Positions 1 through 8,334 are shown, counted from the first letter of the stretch. The stretch: 64,000 nt of DNA from Oceaniferula marina (GCF_013391475.1 NZ_JACBAZ010000004.1:248001-312000), one strand, 5' to 3'. A program made the numbers and translations. Notes: generated from the sequence alone by a model not told the origin.

Positions 1-672
1 GCGGACCTCAACAAGGCCGCTACCAACATCATTGCTGGAGCCGCCTACGACAACAACCTGCTTTGCATTGGAGAAAAAGCGGTCTTCGTTGTCGCCTCCG
101 TTTTTGCCAAATTCGTCCAAGCGATGAAAGACGCCGGAGCCGTCCAGCTCAGCAAACCACAACTGGAAAAACTCACAGCCGTCGCATTCAATATCGAGCA
201 AGGTGCAGGAGGGTGCTCCCAAGCCGTGCTCAACCGCGACCTGATTGGAGCAGACGCTTCCGTCCTCGCCAGCCATGCCGGCGTAAGCGCCCCGGACAGC
301 ACCCAGCTCCTCTTTGCTGAAACGGAGGCCGACCACCCCTACGTGCAAAAAGAACAGATGATGCCCATGGTCCCCATCGTCCGGGTCCCCGACTTCAAAA
401 CAGCAGTGGCCTTGGCCAAGGAGGCCGAACACGGCTACCGTCACTCCGCCATCATCCACTCGACCAATGTCGACCACATGACCTATATGGCCAAAGCCAT
501 GGACACCACCATCTTCATCAAAAACGGATCCTGCGTTGCAGGGCTCGGACTTGGTGGCGAGGGCTACCTCAGCTACTCCATCGCGACCACTACGGGAGAA
601 GGCATTACCACCCCCAAAACCTTCACCCGGATCCGCCGCTGCGTCATGGTCGAAAACCTGCGGATTGTTTAA
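1..672 (+). CDS. CoA-acylating aldehyde dehydrogenase of a microcompartment, 5' truncated
   Basis: The reading frame is open from base 1, so only the last 223 residues are present. The fragment carries the catalytic cysteine in NNLLCIGEKAVFVV (Cys 22 of the fragment), the context typical of EutE/PduP-type dehydrogenases that oxidise an aldehyde to an acyl-CoA with NAD+ and CoA. The C-terminal NGSCVAGLGLGGEG stretch is also typical. Two BMC vertex genes, an aldolase and a dehydrogenase follow on the same strand, so the enzyme is probably encapsulated. In PVM-type microcompartments the substrate is lactaldehyde from fuculose- or rhamnulose-1-phosphate; the substrate here is inferred from that context. 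Any N-terminal targeting peptide lies outside the window. Confidence 0.9.
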   Translation, partial: ADLNKAATNIIAGAAYDNNLLCIGEKAVFVVASVFAKFVQAMKDAGAVQLSKPQLEKLTAVAFNIEQGAGGCSQAVLNRDLIGADASVLASHAGVSAPDSTQLLFAETEADHPYVQKEQMMPMVPIVRVPDFKTAVALAKEAEHGYRHSAIIHSTNVDHMTYMAKAMDTTIFIKNGSCVAGLGLGGEGYLSYSIATTTGEGITTPKTFTRIRRCVMVENLRIV

Positions 673-681
673 CAGGCATAC

Positions 682-744
682 CTGCCGCCCCAGCGGCAGC
701 AAAAAACTTACTACCTGATAAATTAACTATTAACTGTCCACCCT
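682..744 (+). promoter_or_regulatory. Intercistronic GC hairpin plus heptamer leader
   Basis: Between the dehydrogenase and the first vertex gene lies a perfect hairpin, CTGCCGC/GCGGCAG with loop CCCA (682-699), followed by A+T-rich heptamers CTGATAA, ATTAACT, ATTAACT (715-735) ending just before the ATG at 745. There is no Shine-Dalgarno sequence. The same layout recurs before the next gene. A role in mRNA processing or in setting the ratio of enzyme to shell protein is inference. Confidence 0.5.
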
Positions 745-1002
745 ATGATCCACGCCCAAGTAGTTGGAAAGGCCGTTGCCACAGCGAAACACCCTTCGCT
801 GAATGGCTTCAAAATGCTGCTTTGCCAACAACTGGATGCGGAAGAAAAGGCATCCGGCACACCGTTTGTAGCCATCGACCTCTTCGGCGCGGGCATGCAC
901 CAAAAAGTCTTTGTCAGCACCGACGGCATCGAGGCCCGTGGCATTGTGCACGACGACCACTCACCCGCCCGAATGTTCATCCAAGGCGTCATCGACTCCT
1001 AA
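745..1002 (+). CDS. BMC-P (EutN/CcmL family) microcompartment vertex protein
   Basis: This 85-residue protein matches the EutN/CcmL family in length and pattern: it opens with MIHAQVVGKAVATAKHP and ends with the glycine-rich ARGIVHDDHSPARMF and VIDS. Family members form pentamers that cap the vertices of polyhedral microcompartments. It sits between the aldehyde dehydrogenase and a second vertex gene, all on one strand with short spacers, as in PVM-type operons that carry several BMC-P paralogues. There is no signal peptide or membrane segment. The assignment as a vertex protein is firm; which vertex or assembly role differs between the paralogues cannot be told. Confidence 0.92.
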   Translation: MIHAQVVGKAVATAKHPSLNGFKMLLCQQLDAEEKASGTPFVAIDLFGAGMHQKVFVSTDGIEARGIVHDDHSPARMFIQGVIDS

Positions 1003-1005
1003 AAT

Positions 1006-1067
1006 CCGCCGCCCCGGCGGCGCAATCATCCCCTATTTCCTAATAACTATTTCCCAATAACTATCCA
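1006..1067 (+). promoter_or_regulatory. Second intercistronic GC hairpin plus heptamer-spaced leader
   Basis: A GC-only hairpin CCGCCG/CGGCGG (1006-1020, loop CCC) is followed by two copies of AATAACTAT spaced 14 bp apart (42-55 and 56-67 of the 1000s block, i.e. 1042 and 1056), ending at the ATG at 1068. The hairpin resembles the one at 682-699 and the spacing is again a multiple of seven. Confidence 0.45.
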
Positions 1068-1373
1068 ATGCGTATCGGCCAAGTCATCGGAAAAGTCACC
1101 ATGCACACCCAGGAGGATTCCCTCACGGGTGCCCGCTGGCTACTGGTGAACCCGGTGGACACCGCTCAACTCAATTCCTGCATCAGCCGTCAACCCGGGC
1201 TAACAAGCCAGCCATCACTCGTCGTCTACGACAACCTGGGAGCCGGAGAAGGTGATATCATCGGCTTCGTCGAAGGAGCCGAAGCCACCGCCCCCTTCGA
1301 GCAGCCAACACCGATCGATGCCATCAGCCTCGCCATTTTCGACACCCTTCACTACGAGGCCCCCACTCACTAA
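1068..1373 (+). CDS. BMC-P (EutN/CcmL family) microcompartment vertex protein, second paralogue
   Basis: This 101-residue EutN/CcmL protein starts MRIGQVIGKVTMHTQ and carries the conserved YDNLGAGEGDIIGF segment near residue 65, where family members have a glycine-rich loop at the pentamer pore. It is longer than its neighbour by a C-terminal tail of about 15 residues. The two paralogues are clearly diverged, so they probably do different jobs in the shell. It is 26 bp upstream of the aldolase gene, consistent with one transcript. Confidence 0.92.
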   Translation: MRIGQVIGKVTMHTQEDSLTGARWLLVNPVDTAQLNSCISRQPGLTSQPSLVVYDNLGAGEGDIIGFVEGAEATAPFEQPTPIDAISLAIFDTLHYEAPTH

Positions 1374-1399
1374 TTTTTACCCAAGCTACCTTTTCAACC

Positions 1400-2536
1400 A
1401 TGAAGAAAGTCTACACAGCCAAAGACATCGAAGCCATGCTTAAGCAAGGCACATGCCTGAAGACCATCCCTGCAGGATCCATTCTCACGCCCTCGGCCAA
1501 GGATGCCATCCGCGATGCAGGAAAAACCATGCCGAACCTCCGCAGCGGGCCTTCAAGCCCCGCTGTTCGTTCTGCTGCCGGATCAGTCAACAACGACCGC
1601 TTTCCGCCACTGCCAGCAGGCATTCCAGCTGTGCCACCCGAGCCCATCGTGCCCAGCATGGAATACCACTGGGTTCCCGGAGGTGACCCTAACACCCCGG
1701 AGGAAATCCAACGTTTTTTCCACTCCCCCGAAATCTTGAAACTCAAGGACGACATGGTCCGCACCGCTCACAAAATGTGGGCCCGCAACATGGTCGACGG
1801 CAATGGCGGAAACATCACCGTGCGCGTCGGAGACAACCTGGTGCTCTGCACCCCCACCCTGCGATCCAAAGGTGAACTCAAGGCGGACGAAATCGCTTTA
1901 ATCGATTTAGACGGCAACCAAAAAGCCGGCTGGCGCAAGCGGACGTCCGAGGCCAACACCCACCTTGCCATCATGAAGGTGCAGCCCAAGGCAAAAAGTG
2001 TGATCCACGGTCACCCACCCTATTCCACGGCCTTTGCCGTCGCCGGCATCGAGCCCCCGACCTGCCTCTGCTCGGAAGCCGAGATCTTCACCGGAGCTAT
2101 CAAGCTGGTGGGTTACCACACTCCGGGCAGCAAGGAAATCTGCGACGCCGTCGCCGATATAGCCAAAGACAACCCGGCCATCCTTCTGGCAAACCACGGG
2201 GTGATGACCTGGGGAACCGATCCCGAAGACACTTACTGGAAGATGGAAAACATGGAAACCGCCTGCCAAACCGTCTGGGTAGCCAGCCAACTCAACGGCG
2301 GCAAACTCCAGAAAATTCCATATGAAAAAATGCAGGACATCTTCGAGATTCGTCGATCCATCGGCATGGAAGACCCACGCGAAGGCATGAAAGAGTGCGA
2401 ACTCTGCCAAAACGATGAATTCCGGCCCGGCGCCGTCTGCCAGGTGCCCGCCGCCGATGATCCATCCCAACTCAACTCCGAAGCCGAAGTTCTCGTCAAA
2501 CAACTCACCAACGAGATCATGAATAAAATGAGCTAG
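1400..2536 (+). CDS. Class II aldolase (fuculose/rhamnulose-1-phosphate type) of the microcompartment, with extra N-terminal domain
   Basis: The protein has 378 residues, well above the roughly 215 of E. coli FucA. Residues about 115-325 form the class II aldolase domain: Zn ligands are visible as HGH (His203, His205) and NHG (His266). Cleavage of fuculose- or rhamnulose-1-phosphate to DHAP and lactaldehyde is the expected reaction. The first about 45 residues (YTAKDIEAMLKQG, then a stretch with LTPSAKDAIRDAG) resemble the small N-terminal module seen on several microcompartment cargo proteins; a Pro/Ser-rich linker follows. That pattern suggests encapsulation, which is inference. A C-terminal tail contains CELC and a further Cys. 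In this operon type the aldolase is a signature enzyme. Confidence 0.9.
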   Translation: MKKVYTAKDIEAMLKQGTCLKTIPAGSILTPSAKDAIRDAGKTMPNLRSGPSSPAVRSAAGSVNNDRFPPLPAGIPAVPPEPIVPSMEYHWVPGGDPNTPEEIQRFFHSPEILKLKDDMVRTAHKMWARNMVDGNGGNITVRVGDNLVLCTPTLRSKGELKADEIALIDLDGNQKAGWRKRTSEANTHLAIMKVQPKAKSVIHGHPPYSTAFAVAGIEPPTCLCSEAEIFTGAIKLVGYHTPGSKEICDAVADIAKDNPAILLANHGVMTWGTDPEDTYWKMENMETACQTVWVASQLNGGKLQKIPYEKMQDIFEIRRSIGMEDPREGMKECELCQNDEFRPGAVCQVPAADDPSQLNSEAEVLVKQLTNEIMNKMS

Positions 2537-2616
2537 AGACTCATCCCTTAGCCGTGATGCGTTAATGGGATGATTACCCAATCATTTCAGGTTACGCAAC
2601 CTGGTAACGATTCACT

Positions 2617-2658
2617 GATAACCGATAACTGGCAACCGATAACCGATAACTCAAAACC
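2617..2658 (+). repeat. Heptanucleotide leader repeat ending at the start codon
   Basis: Six contiguous heptamers fill the 42 bp before the ATG at 2659: GATAACC, GATAACT, GGCAACC, GATAACC, GATAACT, CAAAACC. The register ends exactly at the start codon and no Shine-Dalgarno sequence is present. Comparable heptamers precede the two vertex genes. Confidence 0.75.
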
Positions 2659-3582
2659 ATGAAAACAACCATCATCGGCGGCGGTGGCCGCGTCGGCTCC
2701 AATGCGGCGATCTGCCTGCAGTGCGCCGGCATCGTCTCTGAAATTCAAATCCTGGACGCCAACACCGAACTTGCCGAAGGTGAAGCTCTCGACCTCCTGC
2801 ACGGAGCCTCCTGCCTGGCCGACCAGCGTATCTACGCGGGCGACTACGAACGGGCGTCCGACTCCGACCTCTTTGTCATCACTGCGGGACTGCGCCGCAA
2901 ACCGGACGAAAGCCGCCTCGACCTGATCAACCGCAACGTCGGTCTGTTCTCTCAAATTCTCAACAGCATCAAGTCTGCCGGTATGAAAGACGATGCCATC
3001 GTCTTTGTCGTCTCCAACCCAGTCGACATCCTGACCCACCTCGCGGTTAGCTACCTCGGACTTCCCAGCAATCAGGTCATTGGCTTGGGAACGATGCTCG
3101 ACACCGCCCGCTTCCGTTCACTCATCGCCAACGACCTCAATCTGGCCCCGACTCAGGTGAAGGCCCTGATCCTCGGAGAACACGGCGACAGCATGCTGCC
3201 CATCTGGTCATCCGCCACCGTCGGGGGACTGCCACTCTCAGGAGTCGATGGCTGTGACGCCAACTACCAACGTCAGATCTTCGAACGCACGAAAAAATCC
3301 GGAGCCGAAGTCATTTCCCGCAAGGGTGGCGCTGGTTGGGCCGTTGGCGCCACTATCGCAGAAACCGTTCACTCCATCGCTTTGGATAAAAAACAAATGC
3401 TTCCCGTCTCCAGTCTGCAAACCGGCTGCTACGGACTGAAAGACGTCTGCCTCAGCGTGCCCACGGTCGTCGGCCGGGCGGGAGCCGAGCAACATGTCGA
3501 AATCGATCTTTGGCCAAAAGAAAAACAAGGCCTCCAAGCATCAGCCAGAGCCCTGCAACAAATGCTCTCCAACATTTCCTAA
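2659..3582 (+). CDS. Lactate/malate dehydrogenase family protein of the microcompartment operon
   Basis: This 307-residue NAD-dependent 2-hydroxyacid dehydrogenase has the Rossmann motif IIGGGGRVGS at its N-terminus, Asp148/Arg151 in LDTAR and the catalytic histidine in GEHGDS (His175). In the substrate-specificity loop, GLRRKPDESR (about 77-86), arginine precedes Lys-Pro; malate dehydrogenases usually have Arg there and lactate dehydrogenases Gln. The classical reading would therefore be malate/oxaloacetate, yet PVM-type operons use a member of this family, probably to recycle NADH made by the aldehyde dehydrogenase. It is the last gene before a strong terminator. Substrate remains open. Confidence 0.85.
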   Translation: MKTTIIGGGGRVGSNAAICLQCAGIVSEIQILDANTELAEGEALDLLHGASCLADQRIYAGDYERASDSDLFVITAGLRRKPDESRLDLINRNVGLFSQILNSIKSAGMKDDAIVFVVSNPVDILTHLAVSYLGLPSNQVIGLGTMLDTARFRSLIANDLNLAPTQVKALILGEHGDSMLPIWSSATVGGLPLSGVDGCDANYQRQIFERTKKSGAEVISRKGGAGWAVGATIAETVHSIALDKKQMLPVSSLQTGCYGLKDVCLSVPTVVGRAGAEQHVEIDLWPKEKQGLQASARALQQMLSNIS

Positions 3583-3594
3583 CCAACCTTAATC

Positions 3595-3631
3595 AAGAGC
3601 CTTCCCCAATCGGAGCAAGGCTCTTTTTTTT
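3595..3631 (+). terminator. Rho-independent terminator ending the microcompartment operon
   Basis: Stem AAGAGCCTT/AAGGCTCTT with a 13-nt loop is followed by a run of eight T. It lies 12 bp after the dehydrogenase stop codon. Confidence 0.9.
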
Positions 3632-3724
3632 CTCACCTTCCTGCTATCCACTCTCCCTGCCCGGCACCCACTATAGGCACCCCCTGTGACACGGCACTTC
3701 CCATCCAGCGATCCACGCACAGCC

Positions 3725-5107
3725 ATGACACATCAGAAAACACCTGTCGTCCCAAAGAAGCACCTCCTTACATTCATCCTGCTCACCTCATGTTTTGCCG
3801 CGTGGGGGCTGGCGAACAACATGACGGACCCGTTGGTAAAAACCTTCAGCCGCATCTTCAGTATGGGACCTGTGCAGTCTGCCTTTGTGCAGTTCTCATT
3901 CTACGGCGCCTATTTCTGCCTCGCTCTCCCCGCCGCCTTCATCATCAAAAAGTGGTCCTATAAAACCGGAGTCCTGGTCGGGCTGGGCATGTTTGTCATC
4001 GGAGCCTTTTTATTTTACCCGGCCAGCCAATTGATGGCCTTCAATCTGTTTCTGATTTCGATTTTCATTCTCGCTGGAGGACTCTCCATTCTGGAAACCA
4101 GCTGCGACCCCTACATCCTCGCGCTAGGTGACGAAGACACCGCCACCCAACGACTCAATCTGGCCCAGTCGTTCAACCCGGTCGGGTCGCTCATCGGAAC
4201 CGGACTTGCCGCCGCGTTCATCCTGCCAAATATCAACCCCGCCACTGACAAAGAACGCGCAGCCATGCCCGCTGAAGAACTCACGGCAATCCAGCAAAGT
4301 GAACTTGCCGCCGTAATGACACCATACATCGGCATGGCCTTCACCCTCCTGCTGCTCTGGTTGATTTTTGCTTTTATGAAGATGCCCAAAGCATCCAAAG
4401 AAACATCATCCTTCGACCTCAAGGGAACCTTCGACCGCCTGCTCCACAACAAGCATTACACCTTCGGAGTCATAGCCCAATTTTTTTACGTTGCCGCCCA
4501 GATCTGCGTCTGGACCTTCACCATCCACTACATCTCCGCCATTTATGAACATGGCAATGGAGCGCCCCTGACCCGCTTCCTCGAAACCTCAGGACTACTG
4601 GGTGTCGTCGATCATTTCGGTTTCGATACCCAGAACTTCGCCGGTGAAAACATGGCCGGCATCTATCATTTTTTTGCACTATTCATCTTTTTGACGTTTC
4701 GTTTCATCTGCACCTTGCTGATGAAGCTCATCCGCCCGAGCATCATGCTCACCACGCTTGCCTTGATCGCCATTGCGCTTTGTGTCGCGGTGATGGCCTC
4801 GGCCAACCTCAGCAGCGTTCTATGCCTCATCGGCATCTCCGCCTGCATGTCGCTGATGTTCCCGACCATTTACGGCATCGCCCTCCACGGACTGGGAAAC
4901 GACACTAAAATCGGTGCTGCCGGTCTGGTCATGGCAATCCTTGGCGGGGCCTTGTTTCCCTTACTCCAAGGATACATCCTCAAGATCAGCAGCGTGCCCG
5001 TGTCCTACATTGTGCCGCTGGCCTGCTTCATCATTGTTGCCTTCTACGGGTTCTTCGATCTCAGCACCGAACGCAAAGCTCACACCGACGAGCCTGCCGC
5101 GCTCTAA
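3725..5107 (+). CDS. fucP: FucP-type L-fucose:H+ symporter (MFS), copy 1
   Basis: The 460-residue protein has about 12 hydrophobic segments and the hallmarks of the FHS/FucP branch of the MFS: WGLANNMTDPLVKTF near the N-terminus, FYGAYF, LAGGLSILETSCDPY and LNLAQSFNPVGS. FucP imports L-fucose with protons at the inner membrane. The ATG at 3725 is chosen because it begins the conserved part; a GTG at 3686 lies 8 nt after a TATAGG -10-like hexamer and would give a leaderless start with 13 more residues. It is convergent with the AraC gene (4 bp between stops). A paralogue lies at 9870. The cargo could also be another 6-deoxyhexose. Confidence 0.88.
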   Translation: MTHQKTPVVPKKHLLTFILLTSCFAAWGLANNMTDPLVKTFSRIFSMGPVQSAFVQFSFYGAYFCLALPAAFIIKKWSYKTGVLVGLGMFVIGAFLFYPASQLMAFNLFLISIFILAGGLSILETSCDPYILALGDEDTATQRLNLAQSFNPVGSLIGTGLAAAFILPNINPATDKERAAMPAEELTAIQQSELAAVMTPYIGMAFTLLLLWLIFAFMKMPKASKETSSFDLKGTFDRLLHNKHYTFGVIAQFFYVAAQICVWTFTIHYISAIYEHGNGAPLTRFLETSGLLGVVDHFGFDTQNFAGENMAGIYHFFALFIFLTFRFICTLLMKLIRPSIMLTTLALIAIALCVAVMASANLSSVLCLIGISACMSLMFPTIYGIALHGLGNDTKIGAAGLVMAILGGALFPLLQGYILKISSVPVSYIVPLACFIIVAFYGFFDLSTERKAHTDEPAAL

Positions 5108-5111
5108 ACGA

Positions 5112-5960
5112 CTAGGAAACGTGCTGACCCCGGTATGCCGAGGGCGTCACCCCCACCATCTGCTTAAAGACCTTGGAGAAATGATAGGTGTCTGAAAAGC
5201 CGCAACGATCGCTGATGTCGTAATGCTTGAGGTTCGTCTGACAAAGTAACTGCTGCGCCAAATGCACTCGACGACGCATCACGTAACGCATCGGTGTCAC
5301 CTGAAAATCACGCTTGAACACCCGGCAAAAATGCTCCGGACTCAACCCCATTTGTTCGGCCAAAACATCAAGCCCCAAGCCCTCATGCAAGTGGCTGTCA
5401 AGATAGCGGAAAACCGGAAGGTAACTCGCACGGTCGTGCCGCAGCAACGAATCACTGTCTGCCGCTAAAAAAGGCATCAACAAGCCCAACAGCTGCTGCG
5501 TACGCTTCAATTCGCCCCAACCACTGTGCACCTCCATCGCCGCCAACAACTCTCGGAAATTGGACTCCACTTCTTGCCTCGATTCCACTTTCAGTTCACG
5601 AGGCACCCGCAGCATCTCAAATAACCCAATGCCATCGTGCATCTCCGCACGAAAATGGCACCACATCAATGTGATCGACTCCTCACAGCGGTGCCGGTGA
5701 AATACATTCGAAGGAATCAAATACAGATACCCTGGCCGCAAACGCAGCACCTCATCGTCAAACTCCAGAACGGCCTCCCCCTCCTCAACATAATACAAAC
5801 GGGCATAGTGCGTTCGAACCGACTGATTTTTCCATTCTCGCCCCAACTGCATCCGATATCCGCATAATACATGAAACGATGCACCAGAAAACAAAGGATC
5901 ATACGGGATATTCCTCCATCGGTAACCACCTCCAGCTTCTTCTTGAGAGATAAAGTCCAT
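5112..5960 (-). CDS. AraC-family transcriptional regulator
   Basis: The 282-residue protein has an N-terminal cupin-like sensing domain (about 10-130, with YVEEGEAVLEFDD and LIPSNVFHRH) and a C-terminal double helix-turn-helix (about 185-280) whose second helix region reads CGFSDTYHFSKVFKQMVGVTP, the AraC signature. It is divergent from the glycyl radical enzyme gene and shares a very short control region with it, so it most likely responds to a sugar and controls that operon. ATG at 5960 is preferred; a GTG at 5984 would add eight residues and run into the shared inverted repeat. Confidence 0.9.
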   Translation of the reverse strand: MDFISQEEAGGGYRWRNIPYDPLFSGASFHVLCGYRMQLGREWKNQSVRTHYARLYYVEEGEAVLEFDDEVLRLRPGYLYLIPSNVFHRHRCEESITLMWCHFRAEMHDGIGLFEMLRVPRELKVESRQEVESNFRELLAAMEVHSGWGELKRTQQLLGLLMPFLAADSDSLLRHDRASYLPVFRYLDSHLHEGLGLDVLAEQMGLSPEHFCRVFKRDFQVTPMRYVMRRRVHLAQQLLCQTNLKHYDISDRCGFSDTYHFSKVFKQMVGVTPSAYRGQHVS

Positions 5961-6000
5961 ATCAATGAGATACAAAAACAACACAAAACCTTACATTGAT
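5961..6000. promoter_or_regulatory. Inverted repeat between AraC and GRE genes, possible operator
   Basis: Perfect 7-bp arms ATCAATG (5961-5967) and CATTGAT (5994-6000) are separated by 26 bp, giving a centre-to-centre distance of 33 bp, about three helical turns. The left arm abuts the AraC start codon. AraC-type dimers usually bind paired half-sites, so this is a plausible operator; binding is not shown by sequence alone. Confidence 0.4.
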
Positions 6001-6024
6001 GAATGCCCTTCTCTTTCATAAGAT
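5996..6024 (+). promoter_or_regulatory. Putative promoter of the glycyl radical enzyme gene
   Basis: TTGATG (5996-6001), 17-bp spacer, TAAGAT (6019-6024); the ATG at 6035 follows after 10 nt, so the mRNA would have almost no leader. The -35 overlaps the right arm of the inverted repeat, which would fit regulation by the AraC protein. Confidence 0.35.
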
Positions 6025-6034
6025 GTTGTCGGCT

Positions 6035-8326
6035 ATGAAAACGACCGACCATACCGTTCCATCCGCGTTTCAAATCAACGAACGACTTGCCTACTTACGC
6101 GAACGCCGAAACGAGCTCGCACGCAGTCACAAACGCGACCTCTACTGCGACAATGCCGAGTTTCTCATTTACCACTGGTCGGGCAAGGCCGAAACCTTCG
6201 CCGCCGCAACAGGTGAAAATGCTGCCAGCGAAGATGAACGCATCAATGTTGGCGACCACACCTGCCGCATCGATGTCGGAGGCCCCTTCCCCTACGCCGA
6301 TCAAATGCCGTCGAAAGTCGAAGGCTACGAAGCAACCGTCACCAACTGGGCCAAAGATTATGCGTATTTCCTCCGCCACAGTGAGGCTGAAGTCCACCCG
6401 CATGAACAAATCGTCGGCGAATACCACTGGCAGCTTGATGAAGCCCGTCACTACAAATTCCCAGACTCCCACGCCCGGCTCGGCCTGAAGGCCAGAGAAC
6501 TCGGCGCCGGCGGGTTCAGCCTCGCCCACACCTGCCCGGACCTCTCGATTGGCCTCGAACTCGGCTGGTGCGGCCTGCTTGAAAAAGTCCGCAGCAACCG
6601 CAAACGACTGTGCCAACATGGTGACGAACAAGGTGTCTCCTACCTCGATGCCAGCGAGCAAATCATCCTCGCCATCATCGACTTTATCCAACGACACAGC
6701 GACAAAGCGGCCCAACTTGCAGAACAAACTGACGATCCGGAGCTGAAGAAATCCTACCAGACCACCGCCGAAGTCTGTGCGCACATCGCCGAATCCCGCC
6801 CCTCCACCTATCACGAGGCGCTCCAATTCATCTACCTGTACATGATCTGTGAGCGCATCAACGGACACGGAAATGGCTACGGGCGTTTCGACCTTCTCCT
6901 GAACCGTTTTTACCAGCACGACAAAGCCGAGGGCCTCATCGACCGCGACCGCGCCCGTGAACTCATGGCCGAATGGTATCTAAAATACGGCCCGCACCTG
7001 AGCTACGGAGGCCGACTTCAGGATGGATCGGACGCCACCAACGAGATGAGCTGGATCGGTCTCGAAGCCTACGACATGGTCGGTGGATATAATCAATTCG
7101 GAGTCATGTGGCACACCGACATCGACCCAGATTTCTGGCGCTACTCCTGCGACGTCGTTGGACGCCACGGCTGCGGTGTTCCCGCTCTGGTGAACTACGA
7201 TGTCATCCACGCCTCCGAACTACGCAGCGGCTATAAGCCCGAAGACGCCTGGAATGTCTCCTACAGCGGCTGTCAGTGGTACTGCGGCGTCGGGCGGGAA
7301 TACCAGGATCAGGATGTCAACTGCGTCGTCCTGATCAGCCCGATGCAGCGGGCCATCAATCTTGCAATCGAGAAAAACGTCAGCCATTGGACCCCATTCT
7401 GGGACATCTACTGCCATGAGGTTGATCGCACCTGTGACGCTCTCGTCGATTTTAAAAATGAAGCCTACAAACACCATGCGCAGCTCTGGCCGGAAATGGT
7501 CTGCTCGCTGATGATGCATGGCCCGATCGAAAAAGGCCGCGACATGACCGACTTCGGAGCCGTTGATTACAACTTTGTCTCGGTCAACGCCCTCGGCGTC
7601 CCCAACGTCGTTGACTCACTCTACGCGATCAAATCCGCAGTCTTTGAAAACAAAAAGTTCACTCTGGAACAAGTGCGTGACGCCTGTGCCCGTGACTGGA
7701 CCGGCGACGGAGAAGAAGCCATGCGCCTTAGCCTGCTGAATCTACCAAAATTCGGCAACGATGAAGATGGCGTGGATGCGATGGCGGTTCAAGTTTCCGA
7801 GCAACTGCGCGAAGTCCTCGAATCCAAACGTAATATCAAAGGAGGCAACTTCCGTCCGTCTCTGTTCCAATATATGGGTCACACGGTTGCCGGCCCCTAC
7901 CTCGGAGCCACCCCGGATGGCCGCAAAAAATCCGAACCTCTCGCCCATGGTATGAACCCAATGCACGGGCGAAATAAAAACGGTATGACCGCGACTGCCA
8001 ACTCGTTCTGCAAACTCGACTTCGCCAAGTATCAAGGGGGCTCGATGCAAATCGAACTCCATCCAAGCTACTTCCCGGAACACGTCGCACGAGGAGCTCT
8101 CGTCGACAACTTTGCCACGGCCTTCATGCTGAAAGGAGGCGTCCAGATCAACCTCAACGTTTTCGACCTCGAAGAACTGCGCGACGCCTACGAACATCCG
8201 GAAAAAACCGAATACGACGACATCGTCGTCAAGGTCACCGGTTACTCCGCCCACTTCACCAAAATGGACCGCCAGTTCCAAAAAGAATTTGTTGAACGCG
8301 TCAACTACGGCTCGCTTGAAGACTAA
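6035..8326 (+). CDS. Glycyl radical enzyme (PFL-like family) with atypical active-site loop, fucose-linked
   Basis: The 763-residue protein has the GRE architecture: a PFL-like barrel, the thiyl cysteine in SGCQWYCGVG (Cys413; a second Cys at 417), the stretch GATPDGRKKSEPLAHG, and a C-terminal glycyl radical loop VKVTGYSAHF (Gly736). GREs use a protein radical installed by a partner activase, and are oxygen-sensitive. Dehydratase and lyase members such as choline lyase, glycerol and propanediol dehydratase have Cys-Val-Glu-Pro, the Glu being the base; here Gln-Trp-Tyr-Cys follows instead, and it also differs from the Cys-Cys of pyruvate formate-lyase. The reaction is therefore unknown. The gene is 8 bp from its activase and between two fucP genes and fucU, so a fucose-derived substrate is inferred. 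ATG 5999 is an alternative start. Confidence 0.9.
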   Translation: MKTTDHTVPSAFQINERLAYLRERRNELARSHKRDLYCDNAEFLIYHWSGKAETFAAATGENAASEDERINVGDHTCRIDVGGPFPYADQMPSKVEGYEATVTNWAKDYAYFLRHSEAEVHPHEQIVGEYHWQLDEARHYKFPDSHARLGLKARELGAGGFSLAHTCPDLSIGLELGWCGLLEKVRSNRKRLCQHGDEQGVSYLDASEQIILAIIDFIQRHSDKAAQLAEQTDDPELKKSYQTTAEVCAHIAESRPSTYHEALQFIYLYMICERINGHGNGYGRFDLLLNRFYQHDKAEGLIDRDRARELMAEWYLKYGPHLSYGGRLQDGSDATNEMSWIGLEAYDMVGGYNQFGVMWHTDIDPDFWRYSCDVVGRHGCGVPALVNYDVIHASELRSGYKPEDAWNVSYSGCQWYCGVGREYQDQDVNCVVLISPMQRAINLAIEKNVSHWTPFWDIYCHEVDRTCDALVDFKNEAYKHHAQLWPEMVCSLMMHGPIEKGRDMTDFGAVDYNFVSVNALGVPNVVDSLYAIKSAVFENKKFTLEQVRDACARDWTGDGEEAMRLSLLNLPKFGNDEDGVDAMAVQVSEQLREVLESKRNIKGGNFRPSLFQYMGHTVAGPYLGATPDGRKKSEPLAHGMNPMHGRNKNGMTATANSFCKLDFAKYQGGSMQIELHPSYFPEHVARGALVDNFATAFMLKGGVQINLNVFDLEELRDAYEHPEKTEYDDIVVKVTGYSAHFTKMDRQFQKEFVERVNYGSLED

Positions 8327-8334
8327 ATCACCCA

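Noticed and set aside
1907-2581. Long minus-strand frame opposite the aldolase gene (224 residues)
   Set aside because: Antisense shadow of a G/C-ending codon pattern; no recognisable domain and no start signal.
6095-6919. Minus-strand frame of 274 residues opposite the glycyl radical enzyme
   Set aside because: Low-complexity translation opposite a clearly conserved gene.
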